Positions 27,019 through 36,144 of a stretch of DNA of 64,000 bases are shown here, one piece after another. Under the pieces are notes generated by a model. The model worked only from the letters and a program-made list of their open reading frames with translations, searched no databases and was not told the DNA's origin. Source of the stretch: JACCXG01 sp963717745. GTDB taxonomy: Bacteria > Acidobacteriota > Vicinamibacteria > Vicinamibacterales > 2-12-FULL-66-21. The position numbers and the translations under genes were made by a program. The stretch covers positions 1-64,000 of the forward strand of contig CAVQXJ010000010.1 of the NCBI GenBank assembly GCA_963717745.1, given 5' to 3'. Position 1 is the first letter of the stretch, and the number at the start of each line of letters is the position of its first letter.

Positions 27019-28527
27019 CTAGCCTCCCCATTCGGTGCTGGTGAAGGCGAGCTCGGCCAGCGTTCTGACCGCCACGCCGGTCGCCCCCTTCGGCATCCAC
27101 GGCTTCGCGTCGTCGGTCCATGCCGTCCCCGCGATGTCGAGGTGCGCCCAGGGCATGTCGCCGACGAACTCCCGGATGAACATCGCGGCGGTGCAGACCC
27201 CGGCGGGCCGGCCGCCCACGTTGACCATGTCGGCGATCTCGCTCTTGATCTGCTCGCGATATTCGTCGAAGAGTGGCATTGGCCAGCAACGATCCCCGGC
27301 CCGATCGGCCGTGCGGCGCACCACTTCGGCGAAGCGCGGCGGTTGCGCGAACAGGCCCGAAGCGGCTCGGCCGAGTGCGATGACGCAGGCGCCGGTCAGG
27401 GTGGCGACGTCGACGAGATGGGTGGCGCCGAGCTTCTGTGCGTACCACAGGCCGTCGCCGAGGATCAGGCGCCCTTCGGCGTCGGTGTTGAGCACCTCGA
27501 CCGATTTGCCGCCGGCACCGGTGATGATGTCGCCCGGCTTGAGGGCGCGCCCGCCGGGCATGTTCTCGGTCATCGGCACGATCCCGATGACGTTGATCGG
27601 CGCCTCGAGCATCGCGATCGCCCGCATCGCGCCAATCACCGCGGCCCCGCCCGCCATGTCGTCCTTCATCCGGTCCATGCCCTCGGCCGGCTTGATCGAG
27701 ATGCCGCCGGTGTCGAAGGTGATGCCCTTCCCGACCAGGCCCAGCACCGGACTGGCGGGGGCGTGCGAGGCGGTGTAGCGCAACACGAGCAACCGCGGAG
27801 GTTCGGCGCTGCCGCGGGCGACGCCGAGGAGCAGGCCCATCCCCAGGCGGGCAATCTCCTCCTCGTCCAGGATCTCGACCTGCAGCCCCGCGCTCTTGCC
27901 GATGGCGGCGCCGCGCTCGGCGAAGACGGACGGCGTCAGCACGTTCGCCGGCTCGTTGCAGAGGTCGCGGGCGAGATTGCACGATTCCCCGAGGACCCGG
28001 CCGCGCTCGACCGCGGCCTGCAGTGCTCCGTCCCGCTGCCCGGCGACCACGAGCGCCTGGTCGAGCGGCGGCCCCGACCGTTCGCCGCTCTTGTAGGCGT
28101 CGCCGCTGAAGGTGGCCAGGACCAGCCCTTCGGCAATCGCCTGGACGGCGGCGGCCGGCTCCCCACCGCCGCGGTTCACGAAGGCGATCTTCTGGATGCG
28201 CCGCTGCCGTGCCGCGAGCGCGGCGGCGGTCGCGACCTTCCGCAGACGCTCGGTGTCGAAGTCGGCCGCCTTGCCGGCGCCGATCAGCGCCAGACGGGGC
28301 GCCGCCCAATCCGTCAGCGGCGTCAGGAACAGCTCGAAGGCCCGGCCCCGGAATTCGCCGCTGGCCGTCGCCCGGCTCAGCGCGCCACCGGCGGCGTGAT
28401 CCAGCCCCGGGACTGCCGTCGCGACACTCTCTCCGTCGAACACCGGCACGACCAGCAGGTCGGTCTGGAGGTCCGAAAGATTGCCGGACGTGAGCGCCAC
28501 AGCGGCGGCAGATGCAGTCGTAGGCAT
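27019..28527 (-). CDS. pepA: Leucyl aminopeptidase (M17)
   Basis: Removes N-terminal residues from peptides; needs two metal ions. 502 residues: a small N-terminal domain and the catalytic domain with VGKGITFDTGGISIKP (metal and catalytic Lys), DMAGGAAVIGAM, and the M17 signature NTDAEGRLILGD. The ATG at 28527 is supported by TATAAT 6 nt upstream; the longer frame to 28569 starts above the promoter. No frameshift. Confidence 0.94.
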   Translation of the reverse strand: MPTTASAAAVALTSGNLSDLQTDLLVVPVFDGESVATAVPGLDHAAGGALSRATASGEFRGRAFELFLTPLTDWAAPRLALIGAGKAADFDTERLRKVATAAALAARQRRIQKIAFVNRGGGEPAAAVQAIAEGLVLATFSGDAYKSGERSGPPLDQALVVAGQRDGALQAAVERGRVLGESCNLARDLCNEPANVLTPSVFAERGAAIGKSAGLQVEILDEEEIARLGMGLLLGVARGSAEPPRLLVLRYTASHAPASPVLGLVGKGITFDTGGISIKPAEGMDRMKDDMAGGAAVIGAMRAIAMLEAPINVIGIVPMTENMPGGRALKPGDIITGAGGKSVEVLNTDAEGRLILGDGLWYAQKLGATHLVDVATLTGACVIALGRAASGLFAQPPRFAEVVRRTADRAGDRCWPMPLFDEYREQIKSEIADMVNVGGRPAGVCTAAMFIREFVGDMPWAHLDIAGTAWTDDAKPWMPKGATGVAVRTLAELAFTSTEWGG

Positions 28528-28533
28528 CCGCTG

Positions 28534-28539
28534 ATTATA
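28534..28539 (-). promoter_or_regulatory. -10 box of pepA, leaderless spacing
   Basis: Perfect TATAAT on the minus strand (28539-28534), followed by 6 nt and the ATG at 28527, putting the transcription start at the start codon. Confidence 0.65.
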
Positions 28540-28553
28540 GTTCGTCCCACCTT

Positions 28554-28622
28554 CGCTCCCAGGCTTCACCGAGGAGCGACGGTGGGCAAGCCCACGTCCG
28601 CTCCCAGGCTGCGGTGAGGAGC
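28554..28622. repeat. Two direct 24-nt repeats
   Basis: CGCTCCCAGGCTTCACCGAG (first 20 of 24 nt) at 28554-28577 and a close copy at 28599-28622, separated by 21 nt containing a small GTGGGC/GCCCAC hairpin. They lie upstream of pepA. Confidence 0.6.
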
Positions 28623-28648
28623 TACCTCCGGTGCGTCAAACGGGGTTG

Positions 28649-28795
28649 GAGGCGACGGAGGCACCGGATCTCAAAAACGGAGCAACGGAGCCAACGAAGA
28701 AAACGGAAAAGAAACTAATTTTCTTTTCCGATTCCTCCGTTTTCTCCGTTGCTCCGTTTTTGAGATCCGTTGCCTCGATGTACCTCCGCCGTCTC
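28649..28795. repeat. Long inverted repeat, family C, copy 2
   Basis: Same outer ends and arms as copy 1 (GAGGCGACGGAGG, ATCTCAAAAACGGAGCAACG and the complement), with a different centre. It lies between divergent pepA and the PqaA-type gene. With the family D array that follows, it accounts for most of this 345-nt gap. Confidence 0.92.
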
Positions 28796-28809
28796 GAGAC
28801 TCAACTCTT

Positions 28810-28843
28810 GCGGACCACGGACCACGGACCACGGATCACGAGT
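28810..28843. repeat. Family D half-array (CGGACCA units)
   Basis: Tandem CGGACCA / CGGATCA heptads, one arm only. It ends about 16 nt before the -10 of the next gene, so it occupies the -35 region. Confidence 0.7.
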
Positions 28844-28858
28844 GTCGAGGACACCCGC

Positions 28859-28864
28859 TATAAT
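28859..28864 (+). promoter_or_regulatory. -10 box of the PqaA-type gene
   Basis: Perfect TATAAT, 8 nt before the ATG at 28873. The mRNA should be leaderless or have a leader of 1-3 nt. Confidence 0.6.
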
Positions 28865-28872
28865 TCGCCGCC

Positions 28873-30315
28873 ATGGTCCAGATTCGACGGATTCTCGCCG
28901 CTCTCCTGATTGCGTCTCCCGCGCTGATCACGGCGGCGCCCCGGCAGGCGGCGCCGCAACCGCAGGCGGCGCAGACGGCGCTCGATCGTTACGTGGCGGC
29001 GCCCGATGCGAGCTTCTCCTGGAAGGTGCTGAAGTCGCTGCCGGCCGAGGGAGCCACGGCGACGCTGCTGGAAATGACCTCCCAGAAATGGCTGACCGAA
29101 CAGGAGGTCGAGCGGCCGCTCTGGACCCATTGGCTCACCGTCGTCCGGCCGCCCGAAGTGAAGAGTGACGTGGCGCTGCTATACATCACCGGCGGCAGCC
29201 TCGAGCGGCAGCCGCCGTCGTCGCCCCCGGCGTGGCTGGTGAACGCCGCCAGGGACACCGGCACGGTGACGGTGGAGCTCCGGCTGGTGCCGAATCAGCC
29301 GGTGGTTTTCAAGGACGATCCGACCAGGAAGCCGCGCACCGAAGACGACTTCATCGCCTATACCTGGGACAAGTACCTGCGCACCGGCGACGAGAAGTGG
29401 CCGGCGCGGCTGCCGATGACCAAGAGCGCGGTGCGCGCGATGGACGCCGTCACGCAGTTCGCAGCCGGGGCGGACGGCGGCGGGAGCAAGATCGCCCGCT
29501 TCGTCGTCTCGGGGGCGTCGAAGCGCGGATGGACGACCTGGACCACGGCGGCCGTCGATCGACGGGTGATCGCGATCGTGCCGGCGGTGATCGACATGCT
29601 GAACCTCGAGCCGTCGTTCATCCATCACTATCGCGCCTACGGCACCTGGTCGGACGCGGTCAAGGACTACACCGAGCACGGGATCATGGATTGGATGGGC
29701 ACGCCGCAGTTTCGCGCGTTGATGAAGATCGAAGAGCCGTATGAATACCGCGATCGGCTGACGATCCCGAAGCTGATCTTGAATGCGTCCGGCGATCAGT
29801 TCTTCCTGCCGGATTCGTCGCAGTTCTACTTCGACGACCTCAAAGGTGAGAAGCACGTGCGCTACGTGCCGAACGCCTCGCATTCGATGGACAAGAGCGA
29901 TGCGATCGAAACGCTCCACGCGTTCTACGCGGCGGTCGTCGCCGGCACGCCGCGCCCCGAGGTGAAGTGGACGTTCGAACAGGACGGGTCGATCAAGGTC
30001 GTGACGAAGCAGCTGCCGTCGAGCGTGCAGCTGTGGCAGGCGGTCAACCCGAAGGCGCGCAACTTCCGGCTCGACACGATCGGCCCGGCGTACACGAATA
30101 CGCCGCTGCAGCCGAGCGGGCCGAACACGTGGGTGGGAACGGTGAAGGCGCCGCCGGCGGGATGGACGGCGTTCTTCGTCGAGATGACCTTCCCGGGGCC
30201 CGGCAAGTATCCGCTCAAGCTGACGAGCGGCGTGCGCGTGCTCCCGGACACGCTGCCCTTTGCGGCGCCGGTCGCGAAGCGGCCGGGCACGGCCGCGGGA
30301 TCGGTCCGGCATTGA
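28873..30315 (+). CDS. PhoPQ-activated pathogenicity-related (PqaA-type) alpha/beta hydrolase
   Basis: A 480-residue exported protein with signal peptide (RILAALLIASPALITAAP). The PqaA family fold is indicated by the nucleophile region VVSGASKRGWTTW, NLEPSFIHHYRAYG, the acid in LNASGDQFFLPDSS and the His in NASHSMDKSD. A C-terminal beta domain (~360-480) follows. The substrate is unknown; the name comes from Salmonella pqaA. It stands alone between repeats. Confidence 0.86.
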   Translation: MVQIRRILAALLIASPALITAAPRQAAPQPQAAQTALDRYVAAPDASFSWKVLKSLPAEGATATLLEMTSQKWLTEQEVERPLWTHWLTVVRPPEVKSDVALLYITGGSLERQPPSSPPAWLVNAARDTGTVTVELRLVPNQPVVFKDDPTRKPRTEDDFIAYTWDKYLRTGDEKWPARLPMTKSAVRAMDAVTQFAAGADGGGSKIARFVVSGASKRGWTTWTTAAVDRRVIAIVPAVIDMLNLEPSFIHHYRAYGTWSDAVKDYTEHGIMDWMGTPQFRALMKIEEPYEYRDRLTIPKLILNASGDQFFLPDSSQFYFDDLKGEKHVRYVPNASHSMDKSDAIETLHAFYAAVVAGTPRPEVKWTFEQDGSIKVVTKQLPSSVQLWQAVNPKARNFRLDTIGPAYTNTPLQPSGPNTWVGTVKAPPAGWTAFFVEMTFPGPGKYPLKLTSGVRVLPDTLPFAAPVAKRPGTAAGSVRH

Positions 30316-30318
30316 GCG

Positions 30319-30335
30319 TCCGCCTTTTAGGCGGA
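30319..30335. repeat. Short palindrome (family G core) between convergent genes
   Basis: TCCGCCT-TTT-AGGCGGA hairpin in the 29-nt gap between two convergent stops. Nearly the same core as the hairpin inside aroDE at 44511-44530. It could act as a terminator for one or both sides. Confidence 0.5.
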
Positions 30336-30344
30336 AGCGACCAG

Positions 30345-30905
30345 TCACCCCCGCGACCGCTGCTCGAGCGAGGCGATCTGCTCGACGGGCGTCTGACCGG
30401 TGGGATTGAGATTGAAGGTGGCGGACTGCCCCTTTGGGATGCTCAGCGAGGTCCACCCCGTTCCGGCAGCCGCCTTTGCGAGGAACACGATCTGCCCGAC
30501 GTGATAACTGGTGTGTGCGAGCGACCGGTGCAGCGCATCGAGGACCGAGACTCGTAAACCGCGAATCGTCACCTCGCGCTCGAGGTCGTCGTTGGTCAGC
30601 CCCGAAAGCGCCGTCAACAGCGCCGCCCAGCCGTCCTCCCACTTGGCCAGCAGCTCGGCGCGCCCCGCCTGGCGCTGATCGAACTCCTCGTCCCGGTTGC
30701 GCCACGGCTTCTCGCCATCGGCGGTCAGGAAATCGGTGAAGCGCGACTTGAGGTTCCCCGACACGTGCCAGCAGATGGCGGCGATTGAGTTGCTGTCGGC
30801 GGATGCCACCGCCGAGAGCTGATCGTCGGGGGCCTGCCGGATGGCGGCCTCCGCCAGGTTCTTGTAGCGCAGGTATTCGCCGCGGATTGACTCGACCACG
30901 TTCAT
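30345..30905 (-). CDS. DUF1572 (DinB-like) protein
   Basis: A 186-residue four-helix protein of the DinB/DUF1572 kind: VESIRGEYLRYKNLAEAAI, ICWHVSGNLKSRFTDFL (first His), LAHTSYHVGQIVFLAK (second metal-binding His pair). The true start is the ATG at 30905, 7 nt after a perfect AAGGAGG. As sequenced it is in frame with the JAMM gene upstream, but that is best explained by an indel. Related proteins bind metal; the role is unknown. Confidence 0.82.
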   Translation of the reverse strand: MNVVESIRGEYLRYKNLAEAAIRQAPDDQLSAVASADSNSIAAICWHVSGNLKSRFTDFLTADGEKPWRNRDEEFDQRQAGRAELLAKWEDGWAALLTALSGLTNDDLEREVTIRGLRVSVLDALHRSLAHTSYHVGQIVFLAKAAAGTGWTSLSIPKGQSATFNLNPTGQTPVEQIASLEQRSRG

Positions 30906-31331
30906 CGAAACGCCTCCTTGATCTCGTCCTGTGACTTCAATCGGCACCCATTCGAATCCGTCGCTCCGCAGCCGGTAGGCGGCGACGGCCTCGGCCTGCG
31001 GGCCGGCCAGCGAGACAATCACCCAGACGAACCCGGGATAGTGCGCCTCGCGGCAGTCGGTTGGCGACGGCACGGCTGCCGAATGCGGATGGGAATGATA
31101 AACCCCCACGACCTCGCGGCCGGTGCCGCGAAGGGTGCGATTGGTGGCGATGTGCACCGCGGGGTCGAGGCGATATCGGGCCGGGTCCGGATCGAGGTTG
31201 GCGCTGCGGACCGCGCCGTCGATGTCAGGGCCGCGTCCGACGAGTAACCCGCAACACTCGCGGGGCGCCTCTTCGGAGGCGTGCGCCAGCAGAGCTGCTC
31301 GCACGTGCGCCGGCAGGCGGACCGACCCCAT
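30902..31331 (-). CDS. JAMM/MPN+ metallopeptidase (Mov34 family)
   Basis: About 143 residues. ECCGLLVGRG near the N-terminus carries the catalytic Glu; the zinc motif HSHPHSAAVPSPTD follows (HXHX7SX2D). Bacterial relatives cleave small ubiquitin-like/ThiS-type proteins or act in sulfur transfer. A one-base loss near 30935 joins it to DUF1572; in the other frame it ends ...QDEIKEAFR with a TGA (30904-30902) overlapping the next ATG. Starts 3 nt after the thiolase stop. Confidence 0.82.
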
Positions 31332-31334
31332 CGT

Positions 31335-32517
31335 TCAGACCGCCTCGACGACCATCGCGGTGCCCATCCCGCCGCCGATGCACAACGACGCCGCACCGCG
31401 CCCGCCGCCGCGGGCCTGCAGGGCGTGCACCAGCGTGGTGAGCACGCGGGCGCCGCTGGCGCCGATTGGATGACCGAGCGCGATCGCGCCGCCGTGGGCG
31501 TTGACCTTCGAGGGATCGAGGCCGAGCTCGCGAACCACCGCCAGCGATTGCGAGGCGAACGCTTCGTTCAGTTCGACGAGGTCGAGGTCGCCGAGCGACA
31601 GCCCCGCCCGCTCGACCGCCTTTCGCATCGCGGGCACCGGGCCCATGCCCATGACCTTCGGGTCCACGCCGGTCGTGCAGTAGGACAGAATCCGTGCGAG
31701 CGGCTTCTGCCCCAGCGCGTTGGCCTTCTTCGCCGTCGCGATCACGAGCGCTGCGGCGCCATCGTTGATCCCTGACGCGTTGCCGGCGGTCACCGTGCCA
31801 TCCTTCGCGAACGCCGGCCGCAGCGCCGCGAGAGTCTGGGCAGTCGTCCCGGCACGTGGATACTCGTCTTTCGTCACTCGCAACGGCGGCCCCTTGCGCT
31901 GCGGCACGTCGACCGCGACGATTTCGCGATCGAACACGCCGGACTGGACGGCGATCCTCGGCGCGGCGCTGACTCTCGGCGGCGAACGCGTCCTGTTCCT
32001 CCCGCGTGACGGCGTAGCGCCGCGCCACCTCCTCCGCGGTCATGCCCATGTGGCAGCCTTCGATCGCGCAGGTCAATCCTTCCTGCAGCATGGAATCGAC
32101 GACCTCGGCATTCCCCATCCGGTAGCCCCAGCGGGCGCCCTTCAACAGGAACGGCGCGTTGCTCATCGACTCGGTGCCGCCGGCCAGGATCAGATCGACG
32201 TAGCCGTCCTTGACCGCTTCGACCGCGTGCACCACCGCCGAGAGTCCGGAGCCGCATACCCGATTGATCGTCTCGCCCGGCACCTCCACCGGCACCCCGG
32301 CCCTGAGCGCCGCCTGGCGGGCCACGTTCATTCCCGCGCCGGCCTGCAGCACGCAACCCATGATGACGTCGCCGATGTCGGCGGCGTCGATCCCGGCGCG
32401 GGCGATAGCCTCACGGATGACGATCGCGCCGAGATCGACGGCGGAGAGATCTTTGAAGACGCCGCCGAACGATCCGATCGGCGTGCGGCAGGCGCTGAGA
32501 ATGACGGCGTTGTCCAT
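31335..32517 (-). CDS. Acetyl-CoA C-acetyltransferase (thiolase), frameshifted near 31958
   Basis: Condenses two acetyl-CoA or cleaves acetoacetyl-CoA. N-terminal half: ILSACRTPIGSFGG, active Cys in NRVCGSGLSAV, GGTESMSNAPFLL. C-terminal half in another frame: FDREIVAVDV, GNASGINDGAAALV, NEAFASQSL, GHPIGASGAR and the second Cys in CIGGGMG. The join is in a GC-rich run. A possible -10 (CACAAT) is 7 nt before the ATG at 32517. With the acetoacetyl-CoA synthetase upstream it forms an acetoacetate-handling pair. Confidence 0.9.
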
Positions 32518-32628
32518 GTGGTTGATTGTGCCCCGAGAGCTATGGTCGGGGGCAGTCGCCGTCCGGAATCGCTGCTGCGGGGGTGCTTCCAGGGGCAAAC
32601 GGGGTTGCTCGACGGGCGGTGCGCTTTT

Positions 32629-32717
32629 ACAGGAGGGCCAGGAGATCAGGAGAAAAACCATTTCTTGATTTTCTTAGAAACAAAAGAGACTTCCTCCTGA
32701 ACTCCTGGCCCTCCTGT
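32629..32717. repeat. Family A palindromic repeat, copy 2
   Basis: Ends ACAGGAGGGCCAGGAGATCA and CTCCTGGCCCTCCTGT with an AT-rich centre of about 40 nt, longer than in the other copies. It lies between acetoacetyl-CoA synthetase and thiolase, both on the minus strand. Confidence 0.88.
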
Positions 32718-32795
32718 AAGCGCTCACCGGCCTAGCGAGGTGCCCGCGTGCCCTCTATAGAAAGTCAGCCGCCACGAGTCCGGAGCGGTGAGGTG

Positions 32796-34747
32796 TCAGT
32801 CGTTCAATTCAGAACGACCGCGAAAATACTCCAGCGCCTCCGGGTTGGCCAGCGCTTCGCGGTTCTTGACCTCTCGGCCGTGAATCACGTCGCGCACCGC
32901 CAGCTCCACGATCTTGCCGCTCTTGGTCCGCGGAATCTCCGGCACCTGGACGATACGCGCGGGAACGTGGCGCGGGGTCGTGCGCTCGCGCACCTGGCGA
33001 CGGATCGTGTCGCGCAGCTCGTCGGTCAACTCCACGCCGTCGCGGAGCCGGACGAACAGGACGATTCGCTCGTCATGGCCGCGCTGCTGGCCGACGACGA
33101 GGCTCTCGAGCACTTCCGGGATCTGTTCGACCTGGCGATAGATCTCGGCGGTGCCGATGCGGACGCCGCCGGGATTGAGGGTGGTGTCGGATCGGCCGTA
33201 GATGATCACGCCGCCGTGCCCGGTCAGCTCGACGTAGTCGCCGTGGCGCCAGACGCCCGGATAGTGCGCGAAGTAGGCGTCGTGGTACCTGCGGCCGTCC
33301 GGGATCGTTCCAGAACCCGATCGGCATGGACGGAAACGGCCGGGTGCAGACCAGCTCGCCCTTCTCGTCCCCGGACCGGCCGCCCCTCGTCGTCGAAGAC
33401 GTCGACCGCCATCCCCAGCCCCCGGCACTGAATCTCGCCCCGCCAGACCGGCCCGGTCGGATTGCCCAGCGCGAAGCAGGCCGCGATGTCGGTGCCGCCC
33501 GGAGATCGACGCGAGGTGCACGTCCGGCTTGATCTGGTCGTAGACGAAGTCGAAGCTCTCCGGCGCCAGCGGCGACCCCGTGGACGTAATGGTGCGGACC
33601 GAGGTGAGGCGATGGGTCCGGCGCGGCGACAGCCCGGCTTTCTGCACCGCATCGATGAACTTGGCCGAGACGTGCCGAACAGCGTCGCCCCCGCCGCGTC
33701 CGCGAAGTCGAACAGGACGTTGCCGTCCGGATGAAACGGCGAGCCGTCATAGAGCAGCAGCGTCGCGCCGGATGCGAGCGCGGAGACCAGCCAGTTCCAC
33801 ATCATCCAGCCGCACGTCGTGAAGTAGAAGACGCGATCGCCCGGCTTGATATCGGAGTGGAGCTGATGCTCCTTCAGATGCTGAATCAGCGTGCCGCCGG
33901 CGCCATGCACGATGCACTTGGGAACGCCGGTGGTTCCCGAGGAGTACAGGATGTAGAGCGGGTGATCGAACGGCAGCGCTTCGAACCGGGGCTCGCCGGG
34001 TGCCTCGGCCAGATAGTCCTGCCAGGTGACGGCGTTCGGCAGGCCGCCGGAATCCGGTGCCGCGCCCACGTATGGAACGACGATCGTGCGCTCGACGGTG
34101 GGCAGCCCCTGAAGCACCTGTGCGATCCGTGCCAGGCTGTCGTGGGTCCGGCCGGCATAGAAGTAGCCGTCGGCCGTGATCAGCAGTCTCGGCTCGATCT
34201 GTCCGAAGCGATCGAGGACGCCCTGCACTCCGAAGTCCGGCGAGCACGACGACCACACCGCACCCACCGCCGCGCAGCCGAGTGCGGCCACGATGGCCTC
34301 CGGGAGGTTCGGGATGAAAGCGGCCACCCGATCGCCAGCCCGAATGCCGTCCCGCCGCAAGGCCTCGGCGAACCGGGCCACCTCGCGCCGCAGCTCACCA
34401 GCGGTCATCGAGCGATGGACACGGTTCTCGCCGTTGAACACCAGCGCCGGCCGATCGTCGGTGCGCCACAACAGGTTCTCGGCGAAGTTCAACCGCGCGT
34501 CGGGGAAGAACCGCGCGCCCGGCATCCGGGTGGCGTCCTCGATGATGCGCGAGCCCTTGACGCCCCGCACGCCGGCGAAGTCCCACAGCGAGGACCAGAA
34601 CGCCTCCGGCCGATCGATCGAGAACTGATGCAGGCTCTGGTAGTCGTCGGCGCGCACCTGCCACTCTGCCGCGATCGCCTGCCGGAACCGGGTGAGATTG
34701 GCCTTCTCGATGCGTTCGGGAGAAGGAGACCAGAGGGGCGGCGTCAC
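32796..34747 (-). CDS. Acetoacetyl-CoA synthetase, several frameshifts
   Basis: Activates acetoacetate with ATP and CoA. About 650 residues over the full extent. N-terminal ACS region (DYQSLHQFSIDRPEAFW), ATP loop LYSSGTTGVPKCIVHGAGG, then TTCGWMMWNWLVSALASG, both typical of acetoacetate-CoA ligases. The C-terminal domain in another frame has GRSDTTLNPGGVRIGTAEIY and the catalytic Lys in RTKSGKIVEL. At least four frame changes lie between 33310 and 33690. The GTG start at 34747 lies 8 nt after a TATAAT. Confidence 0.88.
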
Positions 34748-34755
34748 GCCACCGG

Positions 34756-34761
34756 ATTATA
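34756..34761 (-). promoter_or_regulatory. -10 box of acetoacetyl-CoA synthetase inside the GNAT stop codon
   Basis: TATAAT on the minus strand (34761-34756); its TAA overlaps the stop codon of the upstream GNAT gene (34759-34757). It sits 8 nt before the GTG at 34747, giving the synthetase its own near-leaderless start at the end of the aromatic operon. Confidence 0.5.
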
Positions 34762-35284
34762 TGACCCGGCCGAATCCGGACCGGGTCGTGTAGGTTTCGC
34801 TGTGAAAGACCCGGAACCCGCGCCTCAAATAGTTCGGCAGCGCGGCCGGATGGTCGAGGGTGTTGGTGTGCAGCCAGACCCGCTCGGTACCCGACGACCA
34901 CGCACGCTCGACCGCCGTGGTCAGCAGGAAGCCGCCCAGACCGCGGCCGGTGAACTCCGGCAGCAGCCCGAAGTAGACGATTTCAGTGCCGCCGGTCCGA
35001 TCGCGGCGGAGCTCGAAATAGCCAGCCGGCGCCCCGCGGACGGTCATCAGCCACAGCGACACCTCCGGGTCCGCCAGATACCTCCGGATCTCATCGTCGG
35101 TCCACGGCAGACGATCGATCCAGTGATACGGGCGGCCGACCTCGGTGTAGAGGTAGCGCCAGAACGACGCGGGACACTCGGTTACCCGCTCGACGCGAAC
35201 GGCCGCATCCGGCATCGGGGCGGGCTTCAGGTCCGTGATGTCGCGGAGCTCGAGAAACGTGCGCACCGACTGAGCAGGTATCAC
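34757..35284 (-). CDS. GNAT family N-acetyltransferase
   Basis: The predicted protein has 175 residues. Acetyl-CoA binding motif A is visible as GLLPEFTGRGLGGFLLTTAV, followed by HTNTLDHPAALPNYLRRGF, typical of GNAT ends. PYHWIDRLPWTDDEI is a feature of a particular acetyltransferase subfamily of unknown substrate. Its GTG overlaps the tyrA stop (GTGA), making it the last gene of the aromatic supraoperon. The frame runs on to 35710 but only as a shadow of tyrA. Confidence 0.8.
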   Translation of the reverse strand: MIPAQSVRTFLELRDITDLKPAPMPDAAVRVERVTECPASFWRYLYTEVGRPYHWIDRLPWTDDEIRRYLADPEVSLWLMTVRGAPAGYFELRRDRTGGTEIVYFGLLPEFTGRGLGGFLLTTAVERAWSSGTERVWLHTNTLDHPAALPNYLRRGFRVFHSETYTTRSGFGRVI

Positions 35285-36144
35285 CAGTGCTCCAGCACGC
35301 CCTTCCACCGCGCGGCCGAGACGAACAGCCGTTCGAGATCCGCGGTGTGCTCCAGGCGCGTCGACGATTTCAGGGTTTCGAGAGCGGCAATCATCGCGTC
35401 GATCGCGTTTTCGATGTTGTCGCCGTTGCTGGCGACGATGTCCCGCCACGGCGACGCCGGACTCGATGCCAGCCGGGTGGTGTCGTGAAGGCCCCGCCCC
35501 GCCAGTGCCAGTCCTTCTGCGCCCGCGTGATCGCCCACGACGTGCATGAGGGCGGTAACGGCGAGCTGGGGAAGGTGGCTGAGGAACGCGAGCAGCCGAT
35601 CGTGTTCCTCGGCATCGATGATGCGCGGAACTGCGTGGAGAGCGGACACGAACGCGGTGAGCGAGTCCAGTGCGGCGTCGGTCGTGGACGGGCTTCGTGT
35701 CAGCAGCCACGGGCGGTCGGTGAACAGATCCGGCCGTGCGGTCTCCACGCCTCCGGCTGCCGCGCCCGCGAGCGGATGGCCGCCGACGAACGGCAGCCGC
35801 GGCGGCAGTCCGCGCGCCGCTTCGAGGATCGCGCGCTTGGTGCTCCCCACATCAGTGACGACGGCGCGATCGGTGCGATCCGGCAGCTCGCGCAGCACCG
35901 CCGCATTCTGCAGGACCGGCGCCGCGAGGATGACCAGCTGCGCGCCGGCCACGCCATCGAGCGTCTCACTGCCGTGATCGATCACCGAAAGCCGGCGCGC
36001 GGTCTCGAGCACCGACGGGCGGTCGATGCCGACGACGGTCGATGACGGCCACCGCCGCTTGACCGCCAGCGCGATCGACCCGCCAATCAGCCCGACGCCG
36101 ACGATGGCGATGCGTGGAAACGGGGGCTCGATCAGACTCCCCAT
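35281..36144 (-). CDS. tyrA: Prephenate dehydrogenase
   Basis: Oxidises prephenate (or arogenate) to the tyrosine precursor with NAD(P)+. The 287-residue protein has the Rossmann motif IAIVGVGLIGGSIALAV at the N-terminus, VTDVGSTKRAIL, FVGGHPLAGAAAGG with the catalytic-site His, and FLSHLPQLAVTAL. The ATG at 36144 overlaps the aroF end by 13 nt. In most relatives it sits with other aromatic genes; here it is under the same leader as the trp genes. Confidence 0.92.
   Translation of the reverse strand: MGSLIEPPFPRIAIVGVGLIGGSIALAVKRRWPSSTVVGIDRPSVLETARRLSVIDHGSETLDGVAGAQLVILAAPVLQNAAVLRELPDRTDRAVVTDVGSTKRAILEAARGLPPRLPFVGGHPLAGAAAGGVETARPDLFTDRPWLLTRSPSTTDAALDSLTAFVSALHAVPRIIDAEEHDRLLAFLSHLPQLAVTALMHVVGDHAGAEGLALAGRGLHDTTRLASSPASPWRDIVASNGDNIENAIDAMIAALETLKSSTRLEHTADLERLFVSAARWKGVLEHW

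Noticed and set aside
26572..28795. Composite transposon bounded by the two family C repeats around pepA
   Set aside because: The repeats are each complete palindromes, there is no transposase or target duplication visible, and pepA is a normal chromosomal gene.
30345..31331. A novel JAMM-DUF1572 fusion protein
   Set aside because: A perfect SD and an ATGA overlap in the alternative frame show two genes; see the finding.
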